Assembly: GCF_000478885.1 (NCBI RefSeq)
Contig: NC_022567.1
Span: 2,418,001 to 2,482,000, forward strand
Length of the DNA: 64,000 nucleotides
Direction: 5' to 3'
DNA from: Adlercreutzia equolifaciens DSM 19450
GTDB taxonomy: Bacteria; Actinomycetota; Coriobacteriia; Coriobacteriales; Eggerthellaceae
The notes beneath the pieces were generated by a model, which had not been told where the DNA came from, did not search any database, and saw only the letters and a list, made by a program, of their open reading frames with translations. Below are positions 1-7,917 of this stretch, in pieces. The translations under genes and the position numbers were made by a program. Each line of letters begins with the position of its first letter. The first letter of the stretch is position 1.

Positions 1-1157
1 GCGGCAACGCCACCGACTCCAATTTCAACGAGATCACCGGCACCGCCTCGGTGGAAACGGCAGCCTTGAAGGAGGCCGGCGAAACCTTCACCGTGGAAGA
101 CATGTACCAGCGCATGATCAACTACGCCCACTGGACCGTGAACGCGCGCCTTCTGCACGAGTGCGTCAAGCTGCTGCCCAGCAACATCGACATCTACGAT
201 GAGATGGGCGTGGAGACCATGGTGCTCGGCGATCGCTACAATTTCGGTTTCCTGAACGTCCATGGCTTTACCGGCAAGAACAAGGGAGTGAACTTCGAAG
301 AGGGTCTTCAAGCTCTGGGCGCTGAATTCCTTTACGATGCCCCGGCAACCGCCATTCTCATGGAGGATGGCGTGGCGACAGGCGTGCAGTGCGAGAGCGG
401 TAAAGATGTCATCAACGTGAATGCCAAGGCCGTGCTCGTGTGCACGGGCGGTTACCTCGCCAACGAGGAGAAGGTTGCGGCTGAATACGGCGGCTGCAAG
501 GTAGTGAACATGGGTTCGCTCAACAACACCGGCGATGGCGAACGCATCGTGCTGGCAGCCGGCGGCGAGGCCACGCTGCACGAGAAGCGCTACTACGCCA
601 TCTTTAGCGAGAATACGGTGAATGCTATGAAAGACTCGCCCTACTATCAGAGCATCGGCGCCCCGGCCGTATGGACCTCGGCTGCCACCATGTTCAACGC
701 GCCCCTGGCTAACTTTGATGCGAACCTAGCGTCGGCCCAAGAGGAGGGCTGGTGCTTCAAGGCATCGTCCATCGCCGAACTAGCCGAGGTGACGGGGCTT
801 GAGGCACTTCCCGAAACGGTGACCGAATACGACTCCTACGTAGCCGCCGAAGCCGATCCCGACTTCCTCAAGGATCCGGCGTTCCTCCAGCCCATCGAAG
901 ACGGCTCGACCGCTTACTACGCCTTCGAGTACAACCCGAGCGCTTTCAACACTTTCGGCGGCCCGCGCACCGACGAGCAGTGCCGCGCGCTGGACGCCAA
1001 CTCCGATCCCATCCCTGGTCTGTACGTCGCCGGCGTGGAGAACGGAAGCCTGTTCTGCTCGCCTTACTACGCCGTGGGCGGCTCCTGCTCCGGCCTGTCG
1101 CAAGCCTCGGGACGCGTGGCCGCCAAGGCGATGGTCGAGTACATCGCCAACGCTTAA
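1..1157 (+). CDS. FAD-dependent flavoprotein reductase (fumarate reductase/urocanate reductase-like), 3' part
   Basis: The reading frame is open from base 3 with no convincing start, so the N-terminus (dinucleotide-binding motif, probable Tat signal) lies before the window. What is visible is the substrate/capping region and the C-terminal FAD-binding part, ending in the family's closing signature: PGLYVAGVENGS followed by a Gly/Ser-rich turn (GGSCSGLSQASGR) and a helix leading to the stop. The family reduces activated C=C or related bonds on organic acceptors using FAD, usually outside the cytoplasm in this lineage. A GTG at 51 is in frame but has no ribosome-binding site and would cut into conserved sequence. 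An intrinsic terminator follows. The substrate cannot be told from the sequence. Four other flavoproteins of this type lie in the window. Confidence 0.85.
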   Translation, partial: GNATDSNFNEITGTASVETAALKEAGETFTVEDMYQRMINYAHWTVNARLLHECVKLLPSNIDIYDEMGVETMVLGDRYNFGFLNVHGFTGKNKGVNFEEGLQALGAEFLYDAPATAILMEDGVATGVQCESGKDVINVNAKAVLVCTGGYLANEEKVAAEYGGCKVVNMGSLNNTGDGERIVLAAGGEATLHEKRYYAIFSENTVNAMKDSPYYQSIGAPAVWTSAATMFNAPLANFDANLASAQEEGWCFKASSIAELAEVTGLEALPETVTEYDSYVAAEADPDFLKDPAFLQPIEDGSTAYYAFEYNPSAFNTFGGPRTDEQCRALDANSDPIPGLYVAGVENGSLFCSPYYAVGGSCSGLSQASGRVAAKAMVEYIANA

Positions 1158-1219
1158 GCGCTCTCTTTTCGAAAATAGACCGCGCGTCCGTGCCGAGGCT
1201 AAACGAAACCCTCCCCTCT

Positions 1220-1250
1220 CGGAAAAGCCGTCGCCAGGCGGCTTTTCCGT
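1220..1250 (+). terminator. Intrinsic terminator after the first flavoprotein gene
   Basis: Perfect 11-bp stem (CGGAAAAGCCG at 1220-1230 with its complement at 1239-1249) and an 8-nt loop, 62 nt after the stop codon. The 3' arm carries the TTTT. It also lies at the end of the convergent AlbA-type gene and could serve both strands. Confidence 0.7.
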
Positions 1251-1270
1251 TGCGAAGGATCTGGACAGCC

Positions 1271-2826
1271 TCACAACACGCGCCAACACCCCGACTTGCT
1301 GGATCCTTCTCGCATCAATCTTCCTTCTTGCTTGAGCACTTCAACATCGCGGTTGACGGTGGCGACGCTCACACCGAGACGCTTGCTTGCCTGGAGAATG
1401 GAGCTAGACGGCTCTTCCTCGAACATGCGCAGCAGCAGCTCACGCCTCTCGCCGGCGCCTACCCTTCTGCAGGTGGGAGCATCCCTATCCTTCTCCGTCG
1501 ACAAACTACCCTCGCTCCCATAGCCCCGAGAGGCCACGCTGCCTTCGTGCGCAAAATCCCCCGAGGCGTTTCCGAATTGCTCTTTCTCGTCTTGGCGGGC
1601 GAAAATGGTCACAAGAAAATAGAGGCGCTCCTCATCGGTCTCGAAGATGGGATCGGGAGAGCCGTTGTTCCTCAGCGCGGCGAGCATCTTCCTTATGCCA
1701 GTGTTGCGGCCCTCAGTGAGACCCAGCTCCTTCAGGTACTCGCCCACCCGTCGGTTTCGGTACCGTCGGCTCACCGCCCGAAATTGCCTTAGGCCCTCGG
1801 CGCTGATCGAGCGGTCGGCTCCGGGAAAGCTGAGTAATTCAATGCGGTCGGGCAGAACGCGCACCTCTATGGGCTCGCGCACATCGTAACCCTTATGATA
1901 AACAGCGTTCGCAAGCGCTTCCTCGATCGCATCGTAAGGATAGTTGAAGTAGCGATCGGACTCGGCTCTGTCGGGATACTTCCGAACACGTTCCTCGATG
2001 ACATTGTTCCTCAGGTAGCGCAAGGCATCTTGCATCTGATGGTGAAGGGGGCCTGCAAAAATATGCTCCTCAAGTCGACTGCCTCCCTCCCCTTCGGGCA
2101 GTTCAACGATATCGATGCGCGCATAGGGGAAAAGCGTTCCGGCTCCGACGCGAAGAACAAGAGCCCGACGTTTTTCGGCTTCAGGTATTCCTTGGGACCC
2201 TGCACGATATCCATGCGCTGACAGAGTTCTACGAAGCCCATCGTATCGGCTTCCGCGTACAGCGAGCTTCCCACCTCGCGAAGATATCCCTTGATGAGCG
2301 TGATGTTCAGGTCGTCAACTTCCGCTCCATGGTGCACGCGATCATCGAAAGGGACATTATTGGCGAGGTTGTACAGGTCGCGTCTCTCAGCCTCGGATGG
2401 CGACAGAGTGCTCGCCATTTTGCGTATCCAATAAATCCGCTCACTCTTTTTCCCCATGCTTTTAGGGGAGGAGTAGGGACGCACGCTTCCGCCGGGCGCC
2501 CAAACGACGATGAGGGCTTTGCCCTCGTACTCAGCAACGTCCACAATGGGCATGTAGTCGGGCTGGATAAGCTTGCACTTGTTGACCATATCCTTGAGCC
2601 ACAGATCAACTTTATCCGTCGGCACCCCCACTACCGTTCGATAGCCTGCGGTATCCTCGCGAACGCCAATGACGAGATACCCTCCACCCCAGTTGTCAAT
2701 ATCATTGGCGAACGCGCAAATAGTCTTGAGAGATGCCTGCGGATCCCACGTCTCCTTGAATTCGATGCGCGCACTTTCCACAATAGTCCCTTCGATCAGG
2801 GTTTCTATACTTGTCGGAAGTCCCAT
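1271..2826 (-). pseudogene. AlbA_2/Schlafen-type ATP-binding transcriptional regulator, interrupted by a frameshift
   Basis: Two overlapping minus-strand frames encode successive parts of one protein. The upstream part (2826 down to about 2131) has the AlbA_2 fold: ARIEFKETWD near residue 18, then AFANDIDNWGGGYLVIGV. The downstream part has the C-terminal ATPase-like helix (EEALANAVYHKGYD) and ends in a helix-turn-helix (ILQASKRLGVSVATVNRDV). Reading through the break restores the expected run PERFFPYARIDIVELPEGEG if one T is added to a T4 run (bases 2131-2134 on the plus strand read AAAA). A single-base deletion therefore splits a gene of about 518 codons. Relatives are DNA-binding regulators, often autoregulated and near mobile genes. 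The upstream region carries repeated ATGATAG motifs. The break could be real, phase-variable or a sequencing error. Confidence 0.75.
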
Positions 2827-2835
2827 GGCATCTCC

Positions 2836-2917
2836 TCATCACTATCATATTGTTGCAGGATGATAGTATAAATGATAGTGATGATACTGAAAATGATAGC
2901 GATAGACGAACGATAGC
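2836..2917. promoter_or_regulatory. Putative operator: 13-bp inverted repeat and ATGATAG repeats
   Basis: Directly upstream of the AlbA-type gene, TCATCACTATCAT (2836-2848) is the exact inverse of ATGATAGTGATGA (2872-2884). Further ATGATAG copies start at 2860 and 2893, with degenerate GATAG copies to about 2917. Spaced repeats between the two divergently oriented genes suggest a binding site for the adjacent HTH-containing regulator. This is inferred from position and symmetry only. Confidence 0.5.
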
Positions 2918-3040
2918 GATGGGCCATCGCCGCTCGTGGGGCATTTGTGGCGATCGCGAACTTGTTCTTGATTAATTCGGTCATGAAAAGTATTATTTGA
3001 TTCTATTAATAATTTCGGCCCTCAGAGAGAAAGGAGAAGT

Positions 3041-3565
3041 ATGGCCTGTTCATTCCGCTATTTCCTACTTAAACGCTGCCAAGGTTTGACCGGTTTAAAC
3101 ACTACAAGCACGAAGAAGTTCTTCGCCGCCGCCGAGGATGCGCATCCCGAGGCATTCGCGCCGCTTCTTCTGCTTGCGATCTGCGACGGACGCGAGGAAT
3201 ACCTGCTCCGGCGCGCGGAGGGCACGAAAGCGGCCGAAATGTTCGACGAGTTCGTCGAACACTGGCATGCGTCGGGGCGTCCGCTGGAGGTGTACCTGGG
3301 CATGTTGCCCGACGGCGACCCGTTCAAAACCATCCTCGTCGAATGGCGCACCGATTCCTCGCGCATCGAGGTCGACCGCAAAATCCTGAAGTACGTCTCG
3401 ACCGCCTTCGGCGATCTTCTGGCCGACAAGAACATGACCCGCGCCGAGGCCTGCCGCGTCACCCGCCTGAACAAGGGCAACTTCTACGCCTTTCTCAAGG
3501 GAGACACGTCGAAGATGAGCCGCAAGACGGCCATGAACGCCTACCGCGAAATCGCCGCGCTCTAG
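3041..3565 (+). CDS. Hypothetical protein with C-terminal helix-turn-helix
   Basis: 174 residues, with a good AAAGGAG ribosome-binding site 7-8 nt before the ATG. The N-terminal two thirds is alpha-helical and acidic with no family I recognise. The C-terminal segment (about residues 128-174, around MTRAEACRVTRLNKGNFYAFLKG) reads like a Cro/XRE-type helix-turn-helix in which a recognition helix contacts DNA. No signal peptide or membrane segment. It is transcribed away from the AlbA-type regulator, sharing the repeat-rich intergenic region, and is closed by a strong terminator. It may be a small DNA-binding protein; its function is unknown. Confidence 0.7.
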   Translation: MACSFRYFLLKRCQGLTGLNTTSTKKFFAAAEDAHPEAFAPLLLLAICDGREEYLLRRAEGTKAAEMFDEFVEHWHASGRPLEVYLGMLPDGDPFKTILVEWRTDSSRIEVDRKILKYVSTAFGDLLADKNMTRAEACRVTRLNKGNFYAFLKGDTSKMSRKTAMNAYREIAAL

Positions 3566-3570
3566 CACCC

Positions 3571-3610
3571 GCAAGGCCGAGCAAGGCCGAGCAAAGCCGA
3601 GCAAAACCGC
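3571..3610 (+). repeat. Short tandem repeat, four copies of a 10-bp unit
   Basis: GCAAGGCCGA at 3571 and 3581, then GCAAAGCCGA at 3591 and a decayed fourth unit at 3601, immediately after the HTH gene's stop. Probably replication slippage; no function is evident. Confidence 0.55.
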
Positions 3611-3621
3611 GCCCGAACGCC

Positions 3622-3660
3622 ACGGGCCCGCAGCCGCAAAAGGGCTGCGGGCCCGTTTTC
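3622..3660 (+). terminator. Strong intrinsic terminator after the HTH gene
   Basis: Perfect 14-bp GC-rich stem (3622-3635 with 3643-3656), 7-nt loop, followed by TTTTC. It lies between convergent genes. Confidence 0.8.
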
Positions 3661-3705
3661 ATTGCGGAAGAGCGCGACCTCGGCAGCCGAATCCGCCCTC
3701 CCCTC

Positions 3706-4596
3706 TCACACTTCTCCGGAAACAGGAGGAAAGATAAGGGCCAGGGAAAGCTCGTCGCCCTCCAAAGAGGCCTCGACCTCTATGTTCTGGGCGGCGGCGA
3801 GGCTGGCCACCACAGCGAGACCCAGCCCCGCCCCTCCGTGGGCACGGGCCGCATCAGCGCGGTAGAAGCGCTCGAAGAGGCGATTGACGTCGATAGCCGT
3901 CGGATCGGGCACCTTGTTGGAGAAGGTCAAGCTGCGGCCCCGCTGAACGATGGACGGCGCGGACGTCCCATAGCGCAGGGCATTGCTCACCAAGTTCTCG
4001 AACATACGAGCCAGCGCCTCGCCGTCAGCCTCGACCACCAGGGACTCGTCGGGAAAGTCCACCAGAGGCTCCCAGCCGCGCTCTTCGAAAGCGGGGAACT
4101 GGCCGGCGAGCACTTCGGCGAGCACGGGCAGAACGACAAGAAGACGCATATCCAGCTCGGCGACGGCATCGGTGGCGCGGGCGTAGGCGAACAGCGCGTC
4201 CAGCAAGCCCTCCATGTCGGCCAGGCGCGCTTCGGCCGCCTGCAAGTAGTGGGCGCGACGAGCGCCGTCCGGCTCCTCGGCGGCCAGGGAGACGTAGCCC
4301 TTCGCACCCATGAGCGGCGTGCGAATGTCGTGGGACAGGCTCGCCAGGTCGCGCTGGAACTGGCGCTGCTCGGCGGCGCGCTCGCGCTCGCGTTGGTCGG
4401 CGGCCTCCAGCGTGCCGTTCACCGCGCGGGCCAGATCGGCGAAACCAGGTCCGGGCATTTCGGTGGTCAGGCGGCTGTTGGAACGCCCGTCGCGATTCCG
4501 CAGGAAGCGAGCCATACGACGAAGCTCGTGGCCGTACAGCAGCACCATCGCGAACCCGCAGAGCGCCAGGCCTCCGAAGCAAATGGCAAGCGTCAC
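3706..4596 (-). CDS. Sensor histidine kinase of a two-component/ABC-exporter module
   Basis: 296 residues from a GTG start with AAAGGA 6 nt upstream. One membrane segment (about 3-22) is followed directly by a HAMP-like linker and coiled coil, so there is almost no extracellular sensor. HisKA H-box LSHDIRTPL with the phosphorylated His near 89; N-box ENLVSNALRYG near 200-210; G-box GGAGLGLAVV near 254-263. It autophosphorylates and passes phosphate to a response regulator, presumably the one encoded at 6969-7694. It lies downstream of the ABC exporter genes on the same strand, 135 bp after the permease. This arrangement is typical of modules that sense envelope stress or peptide antibiotics through their transporter. 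The inducer is not predictable. Confidence 0.9.
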   Translation of the reverse strand: MTLAICFGGLALCGFAMVLLYGHELRRMARFLRNRDGRSNSRLTTEMPGPGFADLARAVNGTLEAADQRERERAAEQRQFQRDLASLSHDIRTPLMGAKGYVSLAAEEPDGARRAHYLQAAEARLADMEGLLDALFAYARATDAVAELDMRLLVVLPVLAEVLAGQFPAFEERGWEPLVDFPDESLVVEADGEALARMFENLVSNALRYGTSAPSIVQRGRSLTFSNKVPDPTAIDVNRLFERFYRADAARAHGGAGLGLAVVASLAAAQNIEVEASLEGDELSLALIFPPVSGEV

Positions 4597-4731
4597 AACT
4601 GTCCTTTCTCGTTTCGTTTGTTGCAGAGCACCTGTCGCATGGCTCTAGTTGTGGCAAGGGGCGACCGAGGTCGCCCCCTACGGAGACTAGCATGCAGTGA
4701 GACGTTGTCACGCCACTCCACCAGATGTCTC

Positions 4732-5871
4732 CTACAAATCGCGTTTGCGCAGCGGGCCGAACGTCAGCGCGGCGCAGAGGGCAACTGCGGCGGTACCCAC
4801 GATGAGTACCTGCACGGCGAGGGGCGCCATGGTCAGCGGGGCGGCAGCAGGCGTCGCGAGCAGCGTCGAGGCATGATTGCCCACATTCTGCATGCACGAC
4901 GCGAGCATCCACGGCTCCAGCGCGCCGATCCAGGGCACACCTCGACCCAGCAGAAGCAGCACCTGGCCGAGAAGCGAGCCGGCGATGCCGGAGCTGACCA
5001 CCAGTGCCCAGGCCACCCCGGCCCCGGCGCTGCGGGTCGCCCACACGATGACCGCCGTCGTGCACCCGTAGGCGAAGGCCAGAAGCCAGGCCAACCCGAG
5101 GAAGAGCGCCAGATCGCCCAACGGGCTTGCCGCCGCATAGGTGAAACCTGCCGCCGCGAAGGACGCCGCTCCGGCCAGGGCGGCCACGGCCAGATAGAAG
5201 GCCGCAAGAAGACCGACGAGCACCAGCTTCTCGCCGTAGTAGCGCACACGTCCCCGGCGATCCATCACCAGGTTGCGCGCGAAGCGCATGGAGAAGTCCT
5301 GGGCGAGGAAGAGTGCCGTCACCAGCGAGACGACCACGGCCAACGCCCCTCCCGACACCGCCATATCTCCCAGCATATCGGCCGGCGAGGCCAGGGTGCG
5401 CATGTCGCGGGACACTCCTTCGAAATCGGCGTCGCTGAGCGCCTCGGGATTGTCGGCGACGAGATCCCACAGCTCGCTCGAGGCGAATGCGGAATCGCTC
5501 GCCGTCTCATCGTCGCGCATGCTGTCCTCTTCGGATTCGGCCGACCCGGCGGCCTCGGCAGCGCCTAGCGTGTCCAGCTCATCCAGCGACAGGCCGCGCC
5601 CCGAGGCGCCGGCCGCAGCCGCAGCTTCCGCCGATGCATTCGCAGCGGCAGCATCCCCTTCGCCCAGGACGCCGGCCCCGCCGGTCGCCCCATCGCTGAC
5701 GTTCACGGTCATCTCGAAGCTCGTCGCCGTCATACGCAGAAACTCCGGCGAGGACACCCAGTGCATCATGCCGGCCGCCAGAACGGACAGGGCCACCAGC
5801 ACGATAGCGGCCACCCAGAGCATCTTGCCGTGCACGAGGCGATATATATCGCTCTTCAGCAAGTTAAACAT
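4732..5871 (-). CDS. ABC exporter permease with a large extracytoplasmic loop
   Basis: 379 residues. One N-terminal membrane helix (about 17-37) is followed by a roughly 120-residue, Ala/Asp/Glu/Ser-rich, low-complexity extracytoplasmic region, then about five more membrane helices to the C-terminus. This is the ABC-2 permease layout (TM1, large loop, five TMs) of lantibiotic-immunity or BcrB/NatB-like exporters. The start codon overlaps the end of the ATPase gene by 8 nt, with GGGGG just upstream as ribosome-binding site, so the two subunits are translationally coupled. The negatively charged alanine-rich loop is unusual and could bind a cationic ligand. That is inference. Confidence 0.85.
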   Translation of the reverse strand: MFNLLKSDIYRLVHGKMLWVAAIVLVALSVLAAGMMHWVSSPEFLRMTATSFEMTVNVSDGATGGAGVLGEGDAAAANASAEAAAAAGASGRGLSLDELDTLGAAEAAGSAESEEDSMRDDETASDSAFASSELWDLVADNPEALSDADFEGVSRDMRTLASPADMLGDMAVSGGALAVVVSLVTALFLAQDFSMRFARNLVMDRRGRVRYYGEKLVLVGLLAAFYLAVAALAGAASFAAAGFTYAAASPLGDLALFLGLAWLLAFAYGCTTAVIVWATRSAGAGVAWALVVSSGIAGSLLGQVLLLLGRGVPWIGALEPWMLASCMQNVGNHASTLLATPAAAPLTMAPLAVQVLIVGTAAVALCAALTFGPLRKRDL

Positions 5872-6799
5872 ACTGCGCGCCCCCTTCCATCAGTTCCACG
5901 AAGTACTCTTCCAAATCGCGGTGGTCTTGGGACAGCTCGCGCACCACCTCGCCGGAGCGGGCGAGCAGGCGGCTGATGGCACCATCGTCGTAGTCGCCCG
6001 CGACGACAAGGGCCCCGTCCGACTCCGCTTTGAAGGCGAGCGCGGGATACGCCTCTTCCAAAAGCGCCAGGGCCCGGGCCGGGTTCTCGGTGCGAACGCG
6101 CAGGCTGCTGCGACACTCGGCGGCCACCTCTTCGGCCGTCATTTCGCGCACCATGCGCCCGTCGGCGATGACCCCGTAGCGCGTGGCCATGCGATCGAGC
6201 TGATCGAGCACATGCGAACTGACGACCACTGTGATGCCCAAGGTTTCGTTCACGCGCACGATGAGATTGCGCATGGCGCGCGTCGCCTCCGGGTCGAGCC
6301 CGTTGAACGGCTCGTCTAGCAGCAGCACGTCGGGGCTGCCGAGCAGCGCCATGGCGAGCCCCAGCCGCTGCTTCATACCGAGCGAGAACCCGCGCACCTT
6401 CTTGTTGCCAACCGAGGAGAGTCCCACGAGCCTGAGCACCTCCTCGCAGCGGGCCGGGCCGTCCACGATGCCCCAGGCAAGCGCCTTCGCCATGAGGTTC
6501 CGGTAGGCCGACAGGTTCACAAGCAGCCCCGGCTCTTCGATCAGCACGCCGATGCGCCGCACGCCGCCGTCTTCGGGCTCCCCGTCCCCCGCCGAGGCTC
6601 GATCGCTTTCGAACAGTACGACCTCGCCAGCCGTCGGAAGGGCGTCGCCGCAGATCATCTTCATGACCGTCGATTTGCCCGCGCCGTTTTTTCCGACGAA
6701 GCCGTAGATGTCCCCCGCAGCCACGGTCATGGCGAAATCGCGCACCACAGCCCGGCCGTCGTAGACCTTGGTCAGCCCGCGCGCTTCAATGACATTCAC
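5864..6799 (-). CDS. ABC transporter ATP-binding protein (BcrA/NatA-like exporter)
   Basis: 311 residues from a GTG start with GGGAG upstream. Walker A GKNGAGKST at about 36-44, signature FSLGMKQRL at about 138-146, Walker B VLLLDEP at about 158-164, and the switch His near 196 (VVSSHVLDQ). The family powers export by the adjacent six-TM permease; close relatives give resistance to bacitracin or lantibiotics, or export small molecules. The extra C-terminal region (about 225-311) is typical of this subfamily. It is first gene of an operon ATPase-permease-histidine kinase, divergent from the response regulator gene at 6969, which very likely controls it. Confidence 0.95.
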   Translation of the reverse strand: MNVIEARGLTKVYDGRAVVRDFAMTVAAGDIYGFVGKNGAGKSTVMKMICGDALPTAGEVVLFESDRASAGDGEPEDGGVRRIGVLIEEPGLLVNLSAYRNLMAKALAWGIVDGPARCEEVLRLVGLSSVGNKKVRGFSLGMKQRLGLAMALLGSPDVLLLDEPFNGLDPEATRAMRNLIVRVNETLGITVVVSSHVLDQLDRMATRYGVIADGRMVREMTAEEVAAECRSSLRVRTENPARALALLEEAYPALAFKAESDGALVVAGDYDDGAISRLLARSGEVVRELSQDHRDLEEYFVELMEGGAQYV

Positions 6800-6968
6800 G
6801 GCCGTCTCCCTTCTCTCACAGATCCCATCGCTTCCGTCCTTTCTCGCTTATACCGCATTTCCAGCGACCTTCAGTGTGGACGCGGGAATTAAAGAAAGTT
6901 CTGGCGAAGCGTTAAGATTGTTTGAAGATGCCAGCGCCTTTGCGTCTGCGCGTATTATCCTGCTTGCC

Positions 6969-7694
6969 GTGGAAACCGTTGCCGACATACTCATCATCGA
7001 GGACGATCCCTCTATCAACGAGGTGGTCTGCGCGCATCTTGAGCGCCGCGGCTACCACTGCCGTCAGGCCTTCTCGGGCACCGAGGGCCTCATGCTTTTG
7101 CGCGAGCAGCGCCCGGACGTGGTCATCACCGATCTCATGCTGCCCGGCGTGCCCGGCGAGGAGATCGTGCGCGCTATCCGCGGCACCGATAGCGCGCTGC
7201 CCATCATCGTCATCTCGGCGCGCATCACCGCCGCCGACAAGATTTCCCTTCTGCAAGCCGGCGCCGACGACTACCTGACCAAGCCCTTCGATTTAGACGA
7301 GCTGCAGGCCCGTATCGAGGTGCAGCGACGCCACCATGCCGAGCGCGCGCATGCCGGGACGGCCGTGGGCGCCGCGAAGGCGGACGGCTCCTCGCAGCTG
7401 CTCGCCTTCCGCCGCTGGGAGCTGGATCCCGACGGGCGCGTCTTTTGCGTCGACGGCGAGGAGGTGGCCCTCACGCGCACAGAGTTCAACATCCTAGAGC
7501 TGCTCATGGGCCGGCCGCAGAAGGTGTTCACCAAGCAGGAGCTGTTCGAGCTGGCTTGGGGCGAGCCCTACTCGGTGGAGGACTCCACGGTGAGCGTGCA
7601 CGTGTCGAACCTGCGCCGCAAGCTGAAGCCCACCGGCACCGACGGCTACCTGCAAACCGTGTGGGGCATGGGCTACAAACTGCACAATGCCTGA
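6969..7694 (+). CDS. OmpR/PhoB-family response regulator
   Basis: 241 residues from the GTG at 6969. Receiver domain with acidic pocket near 11-13, phospho-acceptor Asp near 55 (VITDLMLPG), Ser/Thr switch near 83 and Lys near 105 (TKPF). A winged-helix DNA-binding domain occupies about 145-241, ending in VWGMGYKL. The frame is open back to 6768, but residues before GTG 6969 do not fit the family. No ribosome-binding site precedes the GTG, while TATTAT at 6953-6958 is placed as a -10 box 10 nt before it, so the mRNA may be leaderless. It is divergent from the exporter/kinase operon and is its likely regulator. Confidence 0.93.
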   Translation: METVADILIIEDDPSINEVVCAHLERRGYHCRQAFSGTEGLMLLREQRPDVVITDLMLPGVPGEEIVRAIRGTDSALPIIVISARITAADKISLLQAGADDYLTKPFDLDELQARIEVQRRHHAERAHAGTAVGAAKADGSSQLLAFRRWELDPDGRVFCVDGEEVALTRTEFNILELLMGRPQKVFTKQELFELAWGEPYSVEDSTVSVHVSNLRRKLKPTGTDGYLQTVWGMGYKLHNA

Positions 7695-7917
7695 CGGGCG
7701 GCGCCGCAGAGGGCTTCGCCGCGCATCGCTCGCCAACATTCCTGACGCTTTTACTCATGAATGTTGTTGACCTCACCCCCTTTCCCGTCAATTAAGCTCG
7801 TAAATCTCCTGAAAACCGTGATGGTCTGGCAATTTCTCCCAAGTTGACACGGTGAAACACCGCGCACTGTGGGACAATGGGCAGACTTACCCAACTACTC
7901 CGGTGAAAGGTTCCGCC

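Noticed and set aside
4658..4677. GGGGCGACC/GGTCGCCCC hairpin between permease and kinase as a terminator
   Set aside because: Loop of only 2-4 nt and no T-run in either direction; kinase is likely co-transcribed.
3343..5568. 741-codon plus-strand frame over the histidine kinase and permease
   Set aside because: Runs through the strong terminator at 3622-3660 and is antisense to recognisable genes.
7844..7878. TTGACA followed by GACAAT before the TPR gene as a promoter
   Set aside because: Spacer is about 23 nt, too long; no better -10 at the right distance.
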